The notes under the pieces: model-generated
Databases searched by the model: none
Told to the model about the DNA's origin: nothing
Seen by the model: the letters and a program-made list of their open reading frames with translations, nothing else
Made by a program: the position numbers and the translations under genes
NCBI GenBank assembly: GCA_023265785.1
Contig: JAHFSL010000066.1
Span: forward strand, 1-9,102
From: Candidatus Coatesiibacteriota bacterium
GTDB lineage: Bacteria; Oederibacteriota; CAKKQC01
Direction of reading: 5' to 3'
Length of the DNA stretch: 9,102 nt
In this document: positions 1 through 6,570 of the stretch, piece by piece
Numbering within the stretch: the stretch's first letter is position 1
Layout: each line of letters starts with the position of its first letter

Positions 1-171
1 GACCCGGATTCCGGCCCACCGGGCCGCCAGCAGGTGGCCGAATTCATGGACGAGAATTGCGAACCCCAGCCCCAGCACGAGTTGCAGGAGGTGCCAGATC
101 GCCATCCGGGAGTCGAACAGGAGGGCGGGAAGGTTCTTGAGAAAGTCCAACGCCGCCGCCGGGGTGGGCAT
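1..171 (-). CDS. rseP: RseP-type site-2 zinc metalloprotease, N-terminal fragment (3' end beyond window)
   Basis: Only the first 57 codons are in the window; the gene runs off the left edge. The reverse complement encodes a hydrophobic helix (about residues 27-41) followed by HEFGH at residues 42-46. This is the HExxH zinc-binding and catalytic motif of M50 site-2 proteases and is followed by LLAARWAGIRV, as in RseP. Family members are inner-membrane proteases that cut transmembrane anti-sigma factors, and RseP also clears signal-peptide remnants. The chosen ATG lies 4 bases after the dxr stop, so the two genes are probably translated together. It places the motif about 20 residues later than in E. 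coli RseP. A second in-frame ATG at 105-103 would fit the usual spacing better, but it has no ribosome binding site. The PDZ domain and the second metal-ligand motif lie outside, so family membership is secure but the exact subfamily is less so. Confidence 0.88.
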   Translation of the reverse strand, partial: MPTPAAALDFLKNLPALLFDSRMAIWHLLQLVLGLGFAILVHEFGHLLAARWAGIRV

Positions 172-175
172 CAGA

Positions 176-1408
176 TCAGGTCCGGAACGCCAGCAGGCCG
201 GCGGCAATCGCCCGGGCCTCGCGGTCCACCGCCGTCACCTCGGCCACCGAATTCGGCCGGGCCGGCCGCAGGGCGGCCAGCGTATCCCCGATCAGCGCGG
301 CAATTCCCAGGAACGGCAAGCGTCGCCGCAGGAAGGCCTCCACGGCAACCTCGTTGGCCGCGTTCAACACCACCGGGGCCGCGCCCCCCGCGCGAGCCGC
401 GGCCCGGGCGTGGACCAGGCAGGGGAACCGAGATTCATCGGGCGGTTCGAAGGTCAGCGCGGGGCCGGCGGCCAGGTCCAGCCGGGGCCGCGCCACGGCC
501 GCGCGACCCGGCCAGGTCAGGGCGTACTGGATGGGGAGTTTCATGTCGGGTCGGCCCAGTTGCGCCAACAGTGACCCATCCACGAACTCGACCAGGGAAT
601 GCACGATGGACTGGGGATGGATCAACACATCAATGGCCTCCACGGGCAGGCCGAAGAGCCAGCGGGCCTCGATGATCTCCAGCCCCTTGTTCATGAGGGT
701 GGCCGAGTCAATCGTGACCTTCTTGCCCATCCGCCAGGTCGGGTGGTTAAGCGCCTCGGCCACCGTCACCCGGTCCAGCGCCTTGCGCGTCCGGAACGGC
801 CCGCCGGAGGCGGTCAGGACCACCCGCCGCACTCCCGCCCGCGGATGGCCCTCCAGGCACTGGAAGATGGCACTGTGCTCGCTGTCCACCGGAAGGAGCC
901 GGGCCCCCGAGCGGGCCGCCTCGCGCGTCACAATCTCCCCGCCAACCACGAGGGTCTCCTTGTTGGCCAGCGCAACCCGGCGGCCCCGGCGCACCGCCGC
1001 GAACGTGGGCGCCAGCCCGGCACTGCCCACCATCGCGGACACCACGGTGTCCACGCCGTCGCGCCCGGCGGCTTCCACCACCCCCGCCGCCCCGGCGAGC
1101 ACCTCAACGCGGCCGTTCAGCCGGCGTTTCAGCGTGCGAGCCGCCGCCTCGTCCTCCACGGCGACAAATTGCGGGTTGCAGGCGCGGACCTGCCGCTCGA
1201 GGGTGACGATATCCCGCCGCGCCGCCAGCCCGACCACCCGGAACGCGGGGAGGCCGCGCAGGACCTCCAGGGTGGATTGGCCGATGGACCCCGTGGAGCC
1301 CAGGATGACCACCCGGCCGCCCGGCGCATGGCCGTTCGTCGAGGCCGTCCGGGCGACGGGCAGGGGCTTGCGGGTCAGCGTGGTGACAGGGCGGGACACG
1401 CGGCCCAT
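176..1408 (-). CDS. dxr: 1-deoxy-D-xylulose 5-phosphate reductoisomerase
   Basis: This cytosolic enzyme of the MEP pathway converts 1-deoxy-D-xylulose 5-phosphate to 2-C-methyl-D-erythritol 4-phosphate with NADPH and a divalent metal. The 410-residue product has the full signature set. The NADPH-binding loop GSTGSIG is at residues 37-43, LANKETLV at 147-154 and VDSEHSAIFQCLEG at 174-187 (metal ligands D175 and E177). ASGGPF is at 200-205, NHPTWRMGKKVTIDSATLMN at 221-240, and the third metal ligand is E244 in KGLEIIEA. HPQSIVHS is at 264-271. Length is normal (family about 380-410), with roughly 30 extra residues before the nucleotide-binding loop. The ATG at 1408 was chosen because it starts 11 bases after the upstream stop; the ATG at 1483 would overlap the preceding gene by 64 bases. 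It has no Shine-Dalgarno sequence, and a GTG at codon 33 is a possible later start. The stop is 4 bases before rseP. Confidence 0.97.
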   Translation of the reverse strand: MGRVSRPVTTLTRKPLPVARTASTNGHAPGGRVVILGSTGSIGQSTLEVLRGLPAFRVVGLAARRDIVTLERQVRACNPQFVAVEDEAAARTLKRRLNGRVEVLAGAAGVVEAAGRDGVDTVVSAMVGSAGLAPTFAAVRRGRRVALANKETLVVGGEIVTREAARSGARLLPVDSEHSAIFQCLEGHPRAGVRRVVLTASGGPFRTRKALDRVTVAEALNHPTWRMGKKVTIDSATLMNKGLEIIEARWLFGLPVEAIDVLIHPQSIVHSLVEFVDGSLLAQLGRPDMKLPIQYALTWPGRAAVARPRLDLAAGPALTFEPPDESRFPCLVHARAAARAGGAAPVVLNAANEVAVEAFLRRRLPFLGIAALIGDTLAALRPARPNSVAEVTAVDREARAIAAGLLAFRT

Positions 1409-1419
1409 TTTACAGGAGG

Positions 1420-3444
1420 CTAGCGGACCGCATACCCGGTCCACGGCGGCAGGCGCCAGGCGACCGCCAGCCGCTTCCACCATGGGTTGACCACGGCCAG
1501 CTCGCGCGGGGTGAGCCGGAAACCCGGTCCACGGGCCTGCGAGGCCTCGAACATGCCGCCGTTCAGGATGACGGCCGTGAACCGGCCGCCCTGCCGGACC
1601 TTGAGAAGGAAACGCCGGGCATCAGCGGACTCCGCCGCCCAGGTCTTGAGCAGGCTCCGGTTGTAGACGCTGGCCGCCCGCCACCGGCGCCGCGCGCCGA
1701 GGGGCCGATCTTCCCCCACGAACAGGAGGTCACCCGGTGGGAGGGCGTCCAGCGCCGGTCCGAACCCGCGCCGAGCGCGCACCGCCGCATCCGACCCGGC
1801 GCCCAGCGCCTCCCCCAGCACGCCATAGGTGTCGTCCAGATTGATTCGGTGATGAATTCGCAGGAGGCCTGCCGGCACGGACCAAAACAGGAGCAGGCCC
1901 GCGACCAATGCGCGGGACCGCGGGACCGCACCCTCCAGCCGGGCGAGCCCCCATCCGAGCAGGGCACACCAGAGGGCCAGGGCGGGCAGGAGGTAGCGGG
2001 CCAGTTCGGAGGTCAGGGACCAGGCCAGGGCTCCGATGCCGAACACGACCAACACGGCCGCCGCGGCCCGGGTCCAGCCACGGCGCATCAGCAGGAGGGG
2101 CGCCAGCGTGAGCAGGAGCGGGTGGCCGCCGAAGGTGCCAAAGGCGTCCTCGTTCAACTGTCGGCAGAACCGCCACGGCAGGGCCAGCCAGGACCCGAAG
2201 GTCTGATCCGTCAATCCATAGTGGCGGTTATCCGCCATCCACCGGACCAGCTCTTCCCCGGTGTACCGGAGCGGCGCAAACACCGCCGGCAGAAACGGGT
2301 ACACCGGGTCGTTTCCGGCCAGAGCGTTGCGCACCAGCCACGGCGCCAGCGTCATGGTGGCCACGAGCAGGAACCGCCAGGGCAGGCGGCCGGTCCAGAC
2401 CGCGACCACCACCACCAGCGCCCCGCCGGAAATCACCGAAAGATACTTGGACCCCATCGCCAGCCCGGCGAAGACCCCGGCCAGCGCGAGGCTCCCCCGC
2501 CGCCGGCCGACGGGCAGGATCCAGAGGACCGCGAGCGTTTCCAGCAGGGCCCGGGAGTTGTCGGCAAATGCGATCTCGTTTTCGACGGCGGTGAGCGGCA
2601 TCGCAACGAAAAGCAGCATGCCACCAGCCGCCGCCCACCGCGTGGCCCCCAGCCGCAGGGCCACCAGCGTCACCGCGGCGGCCAGCCCGGCGCCCAGGAC
2701 CCCGTTGAGCATCTTCGCCGCTTCTTCGGCGACCGATCCGTGCGCCCCCAGCGCCCGCGCGACGGCCAGGACCGCCGCGTAGGCCATCTCGGTGTTGAGC
2801 GGGAGGAACGAAAGAAGATTCTCCGGCAGGATGGGAACCTTGTGCGTCAGCAGGAACCGCTCCGGCAGGGCCAGGTGATAGGTCTGGCCGTCGGTAAACC
2901 ACTCCGGCGAAAGGCAGGCGACCAGGTCGGTCAGCAGGAGCAATCCCAGGGGCAGGAGAAAGACCCATGGCACCGGCCCGCCGGACCGCCGGCGCCGGGC
3001 CCACCCGCTCCCGCCGGGCGCCAGCAGCCCGGCCGCGATCACCCACGGGGCGAACCCCAGTAGGCCGGCCAGCCCCAGCCCCAGCATGGCCAGCGACACC
3101 CCGCCCAGCCCCAGCGCCGTGCGCGTCACCAGCCGCTCCAGCCCCACCCCGGTTCCCCGCCGCGCCAGCCAGCCCCCTGCGCGCCGGCCCACCCGCCATG
3201 CCGCCAGCAGAACCACACCGACCGCCACCGCCGCTCCGCCGTGCCTGTGAATCATGACCACGAGCCGCCCCGGCCCCATCCGGTTCTTTACCAGCACGGT
3301 CCCGACGAGCGTGAACGCCTCCACCAGCGCCCGGGCGTTGGGTTCGGCCGTCAGGTACGCCCCCATGAGCGCCAGCCCCAGCACCACAACCACCGGCCCC
3401 ACCAGCCGCCGGGGAATAAACCACTGCGGGCCGGATTGCATCAT
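1420..3444 (-). CDS. GT-C-like polytopic membrane glycosyltransferase (ArnT/PMT-like)
   Basis: The 674-residue product is an integral membrane protein with about a dozen hydrophobic segments, the first at about residues 14-31. Several traits match the GT-C superfamily, which transfers sugars from polyprenyl-phosphate donors on the outer face of the inner membrane. After one helix (about 160-178) comes a loop with SPEWFTDGQTYHLALPE at 179-195; an acidic residue (candidate D185) followed by YHLxxP is the usual position of the catalytic Asp. MGSKY is at 330-334. APWLVRNALAGNDPVYPF at 367-384 closely resembles the PWLxRNxxxTGNPVYPF segment common in ArnT/PMT_2-like proteins. The C-terminal part from about 555 to 674 is soluble and unrecognised. 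Start: two consecutive ATGs at 3444 and 3441, with no good ribosome binding site. The gene lies 37 bases after nuoN and 11 bases before dxr. The sugar and the acceptor cannot be inferred, and it could also be a non-catalytic relative. Confidence 0.75.
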   Translation of the reverse strand: MMQSGPQWFIPRRLVGPVVVVLGLALMGAYLTAEPNARALVEAFTLVGTVLVKNRMGPGRLVVMIHRHGGAAVAVGVVLLAAWRVGRRAGGWLARRGTGVGLERLVTRTALGLGGVSLAMLGLGLAGLLGFAPWVIAAGLLAPGGSGWARRRRSGGPVPWVFLLPLGLLLLTDLVACLSPEWFTDGQTYHLALPERFLLTHKVPILPENLLSFLPLNTEMAYAAVLAVARALGAHGSVAEEAAKMLNGVLGAGLAAAVTLVALRLGATRWAAAGGMLLFVAMPLTAVENEIAFADNSRALLETLAVLWILPVGRRRGSLALAGVFAGLAMGSKYLSVISGGALVVVVAVWTGRLPWRFLLVATMTLAPWLVRNALAGNDPVYPFLPAVFAPLRYTGEELVRWMADNRHYGLTDQTFGSWLALPWRFCRQLNEDAFGTFGGHPLLLTLAPLLLMRRGWTRAAAAVLVVFGIGALAWSLTSELARYLLPALALWCALLGWGLARLEGAVPRSRALVAGLLLFWSVPAGLLRIHHRINLDDTYGVLGEALGAGSDAAVRARRGFGPALDALPPGDLLFVGEDRPLGARRRWRAASVYNRSLLKTWAAESADARRFLLKVRQGGRFTAVILNGGMFEASQARGPGFRLTPRELAVVNPWWKRLAVAWRLPPWTGYAVR

Positions 3445-3481
3445 GCCGGGATCCGGGCCTCGAGCACCCCGACCAGGAGAA

Positions 3482-4924
3482 TTAGAGGAGGGTGCGGGCG
3501 ACGCCGGAGGCGAACTCGAGGATGACGCCCGGGAAGATCCCGGTGGCCAGCACGCCCAGCGTGCAGAGCAGGAGGGCCACGCCCGCCGCGGCGCCCAGCG
3601 GCACCGGCGCCGGCGACTTGGGCTCGCCGATGTACATCTGCTTGATGACCATCAGGTAGTAGTAGAGCGAGACGATGGACAGCAGGACCGCGAGCACGAC
3701 CAGCCAGAGGAACCGGCCGGGCTGTTCCATCGCGGAGGCGAAGAGAAAGAGCTTGCCCGCGAACCCGCCCAGTGGCGGGATCCCGGCGAGCGACAGGAGC
3801 GAGATCATCATGGAGAGCGCCAGCAGGGGCGACCGGCGCGCGAGCCCGGTGTAGTCGGCGATTTCCTCCGACCCGGTGTCGCGGGTCACCACCACCACGG
3901 TCAGGAAGGCCCCCAGGTTCGTGAAGACATACACGCCCAGGTACAGCAGGACCGCCGACACCCCGCGTTGCGTGCCCGCCAGGATGCCCAGCAGGAGGTA
4001 TCCGGCCTGCGCGATCGAGGAGTAGGCCAGCATGCGCTTGATATTGGTCTGCGGCAGGGCCAGGAAAGAACCCACCACGAGGGTGGCGGCGGCCATGAGC
4101 GAGACCAGCGGGACCCAGTCGTCGGCCATGGCCCGGAACGGCCCCAGCAGGAGCCGGATCATCAGCACGAATCCCGTGGCCTTGGAGGCGACGGAGGCGA
4201 AGGCCACCATGGGGGTCGGACCACCTTCGTACACGTCGGGCGCCCACATGTGAAACGGCACGGCCGCCGTCTTGAAGCCCATGGCGGCCAGGATCAGGAC
4301 CAGCCCGATCAGCAGGAGGGGGTCCTTGAGGTGGAGCGGCAGGCTGGCGGCGATGTCCTTGAGGAGGGTGGAACCGCACACCATGTAGACCAACGAGGCA
4401 CCGAAGAGGAACAAGGCCGTGGAGATCGCCCCGATCAGCAGGTACTTGAGCCCGGCCTCCTGCGACCGGACATCGCCCCGCCGGAGGCCCGCCATCACGA
4501 AGAGACTCACGGAAACGAGTTCCAGCGAGACAAACAGGGAGATGAGTTCCCCCGCGCCGGCCAGCAGCATCATGCCCAACGCGGAACCGCCCAGGCACAG
4601 GTAGAACTCCCCCGCCCACGGCTGGTCGCGCAGTTCCGTGAGCGAGGAGAGCGCCACGATGATGACGCAGACCAGGAAAAGGACCTTGAAGTAGCGCGCG
4701 AGGGCGTCCACGGTAAAGGCCCCGTTCCAGAGCGCGGCGTCCGGCACGGCCGTGGCCAGACCGGACCAGAGCGCGGCCGCGGCCGCCGCGATGAGGAGCC
4801 AGCCCGCGGGACTGCGCGAGCCGCGTGGCCGGACGATTTCGACGATCAGGAGCAGGAGGAGGCCGGCGAGGAGGATCCCCTCCACCCGGAACGCGCCCCA
4901 GTCGGCCGGCGCCAGCAGGGTCAT
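3482..4924 (-). CDS. nuoN: NADH-quinone oxidoreductase subunit N
   Basis: NuoN is the antiporter-like proton channel subunit of complex I nearest the quinone-binding region among L, M and N. The product is 480 residues, normal for the family, with about 14 hydrophobic helices. Key charges are in place: E135 in FVSLELVSVSLF (TM5), K218 in GFKTAAVPFHMWAPDVYEG (TM7), K248 in ASVASKATGF (TM8) and K391 in GFAGKLFLF (TM12). NIKRMLAYSSIAQAGY at 294-309 is the typical TM10-11 segment. The ATG overlaps the nuoM stop as ATGA. It is preceded by GGGAG six bases upstream, which supports this start. It is the last complex I gene here; after a 37-base gap comes a membrane glycosyltransferase-like gene instead of another respiratory gene. 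No missing residue or frame problem is seen. Confidence 0.98.
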   Translation of the reverse strand: MTLLAPADWGAFRVEGILLAGLLLLLIVEIVRPRGSRSPAGWLLIAAAAAALWSGLATAVPDAALWNGAFTVDALARYFKVLFLVCVIIVALSSLTELRDQPWAGEFYLCLGGSALGMMLLAGAGELISLFVSLELVSVSLFVMAGLRRGDVRSQEAGLKYLLIGAISTALFLFGASLVYMVCGSTLLKDIAASLPLHLKDPLLLIGLVLILAAMGFKTAAVPFHMWAPDVYEGGPTPMVAFASVASKATGFVLMIRLLLGPFRAMADDWVPLVSLMAAATLVVGSFLALPQTNIKRMLAYSSIAQAGYLLLGILAGTQRGVSAVLLYLGVYVFTNLGAFLTVVVVTRDTGSEEIADYTGLARRSPLLALSMMISLLSLAGIPPLGGFAGKLFLFASAMEQPGRFLWLVVLAVLLSIVSLYYYLMVIKQMYIGEPKSPAPVPLGAAAGVALLLCTLGVLATGIFPGVILEFASGVARTLL

Positions 4925-6570
4925 GCGCCGCTCCCGCCGATCACGGCCGGCAGGGCGATGTGGGCCACGGCCCCGGCGGCCGCGGACACCCGGGCCAGAA
5001 TCGGCTGGACCCCGACATTGATCAGTCCGACCAGCCAGCCGGGGGCCATCCCCACGCCGATCAGGACGGAGGCCAGGATCGTGAGGCAGGCGATCTGGAC
5101 CGGGGACGCGTCCGTCAGGTCATCGTAGTGGTGGTTGGTGATCGGGCCCCAGAAGCACTTCTGGAGCATCCGGAGCACATAGGCCGCCGTCACGACCACG
5201 CCCACCGCCGCGATGGCGGAGACCCAGGGATTGGCGCGCCACGCGCCGACGAACACCATGAACTCGGAGACGAACCCCGACATCCCCGGCAGGCCCAGGG
5301 AGCACAGCCCGCCGATGGTGAAGAAGGTCGCCAGGACCGGGATCTTCACCCCCAGCCCGCCGTACTCGCTGATGATCCGGGTGTGCGTCTTCTCGTAGGT
5401 GAACCCGATCAGGGCGAAGAAGAGGCCCGTCATGATTCCGTGCGAGAACATCTGGAGCACCGCGCCGTTGAGTCCCGCGTCGTTGAGCGTGGAGATTCCC
5501 AGGATGACGATGCCCATGTGGGAGACGGAGGAATAGGCCGTCACATACTTGAGGTCCTTCTGGGCCATGGCCGAGAACGCGCCGTACGTGATGTTCACCA
5601 GCGTGAACAGCATGAACACCGGCATCCAGGCCTTCGCCCCCTCCGGGAACACCTCCAGCGCCACCCGGATGATGCCGAACGCCCCCAGTTTCATCAGCAC
5701 CCCGGCGTGGAGCATGGACACGGCCGTCGGCGCCGAGGCGTGCCCGTCGGGCGACCAGGTGTGCAGGGGCCAGAATCCGGCCAGCGTGCCGAATCCCAGG
5801 AACAGGAACGGGAAGTAGAACTTCTGCACGGCCAGCGGATAGGCGGTCATGCGCATGGCATCCAGGTCGAAGGTCAGCGCGTGCGCCCCGGCGCCCGCGT
5901 ACATCGTGGTCCCGAAGTACATGGCCAGGAACCCCACCAGCATGAAGGCGCTTCCCAACAGGAGGTAGAGCGTGAGCTTCATGGCCGAATATTCCTTGGT
6001 GCGCTCCTTGCTCGAAGTCCCCCAGATGCCGATGAGCAGGTACATGGGCAGAACGGCGACCTCGTAGAAGAGGAAGAACAGGAAAAGGTCCTGCGCCGCA
6101 AACACGCCGAACACCCCGGTCACGAGGACCAGCAGGAGGGCGAAGAACTCCCGCGGCCGGTTGACCACGGTCCAGGAGGCCAGCACGCCCGCGAAGATGA
6201 TGATGCCGGTGAGGAGAATCATCGCGGCGCTGATCCCGTCCACGCCCAGGTGGTAGGAGATGCCGATCGCCGGGATCCAGTCGGCCCGTTCCACGAACTG
6301 GTAGAGGACCGCGCCCTCGGCGCGATTGTAGTCCATGGCCAGCCGGATGGACTGCACCAGTGCGGCAAAGGAAAAGACGACGGCGATCCACTTGATGAAC
6401 CGGGACAGCCGTTCGGGCAGGGCCATGATGATCATCCCCGCCGCGAAGGTCAGGGCCATGATGTTGGAAACCCGTAGGTTCAGGTCATGGGCGGACTGAT
6501 AACCATGGAATGCGGCGAGCCCGGCCAGAGTGGCCAGGATCACGCCCCAGGAGGCGATCGCCGTGATCAT
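4921..6570 (-). CDS. nuoM: NADH-quinone oxidoreductase subunit M
   Basis: NuoM is the middle antiporter-like proton-pumping subunit of the complex I membrane arm. The product has 549 residues, somewhat longer than the usual roughly 500. Recognisable parts are FLFYEVAVLPMYLLI with the TM5 glutamate E170, PLHTWSPDGHASAPTAVSML at 268-287, VLMKLGAFG with the TM8 lysine K294, and QKDLKYVTAYSSVSHMGIV at 337-355. LPGMSGFVSEFMVF carries the TM12 glutamate E436. The lysine normally found in TM7, five residues before the PLH/PFH of this motif, is replaced: the stretch reads GFGTLAGFWPLH, with leucine at 263. The open frame extends upstream to 6741. I chose the ATG at 6570 because it overlaps the nuoL stop as ATGA and begins with a normal hydrophobic helix, whereas the extra 57 residues are Arg/Gly-rich shadow sequence. 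Its ribosome binding site is weak. Confidence 0.98.
   Translation of the reverse strand: MITAIASWGVILATLAGLAAFHGYQSAHDLNLRVSNIMALTFAAGMIIMALPERLSRFIKWIAVVFSFAALVQSIRLAMDYNRAEGAVLYQFVERADWIPAIGISYHLGVDGISAAMILLTGIIIFAGVLASWTVVNRPREFFALLLVLVTGVFGVFAAQDLFLFFLFYEVAVLPMYLLIGIWGTSSKERTKEYSAMKLTLYLLLGSAFMLVGFLAMYFGTTMYAGAGAHALTFDLDAMRMTAYPLAVQKFYFPFLFLGFGTLAGFWPLHTWSPDGHASAPTAVSMLHAGVLMKLGAFGIIRVALEVFPEGAKAWMPVFMLFTLVNITYGAFSAMAQKDLKYVTAYSSVSHMGIVILGISTLNDAGLNGAVLQMFSHGIMTGLFFALIGFTYEKTHTRIISEYGGLGVKIPVLATFFTIGGLCSLGLPGMSGFVSEFMVFVGAWRANPWVSAIAAVGVVVTAAYVLRMLQKCFWGPITNHHYDDLTDASPVQIACLTILASVLIGVGMAPGWLVGLINVGVQPILARVSAAAGAVAHIALPAVIGGSGA
4931..4935 (-). promoter_or_regulatory. Ribosome binding site of nuoN
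   Basis: GGGAG on the minus strand, six bases before the nuoN ATG at 4924, lies inside the end of nuoM. It fixes the ATG that overlaps the nuoM stop (ATGA) as the start. It shows that this organism uses Shine-Dalgarno signals at least for some genes of the operon, although several neighbours lack one. Confidence 0.6.

Noticed and set aside
1409..1483. Earlier dxr start at the ATG at 1483
   Set aside because: It would overlap the preceding gene by 64 bases and add 25 residues before an already long N-terminal extension.
354..1490. Plus-strand open frame of 378 codons over dxr
   Set aside because: Antisense to a clear dxr with all metal and NADPH motifs; the product is low-complexity Arg/Ala/Ser/Pro.
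2228..3424. Minus-strand open frame of 398 codons inside the glycosyltransferase-like gene
   Set aside because: The product is Gly/Ala/Arg-rich with no helices or motifs. The alternative frame at 1420-3444 gives proper membrane segments and GT-C motifs.
3445..3481. Terminator or promoter between nuoN and the glycosyltransferase-like gene
   Set aside because: The 37-base gap has no convincing stem followed by a T-run and no recognisable -35/-10 pair. A short GGATCC-centred symmetry is too weak to call.
3441..4619. Minus-strand frames overlapping nuoN (3441-4619), nuoM (5120-6391) and nuoL (7216-8658)
   Set aside because: These are GC-rich shadow frames with Arg/Gly/Pro-rich products, inside genes with intact NuoN, NuoM and NuoL motifs in another frame.
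3254..5128. Long plus-strand open frame (624 codons), with similar ones at 4825-6477 (550 codons) and 7203-8720 (505 codons)
   Set aside because: They lie antisense to nuo genes with strong family matches. Their products are monotonous Gln/His/Arg/Glu/Gly-rich, as expected when hydrophobic GC-rich codons are read on the other strand. High GC leaves few stops.
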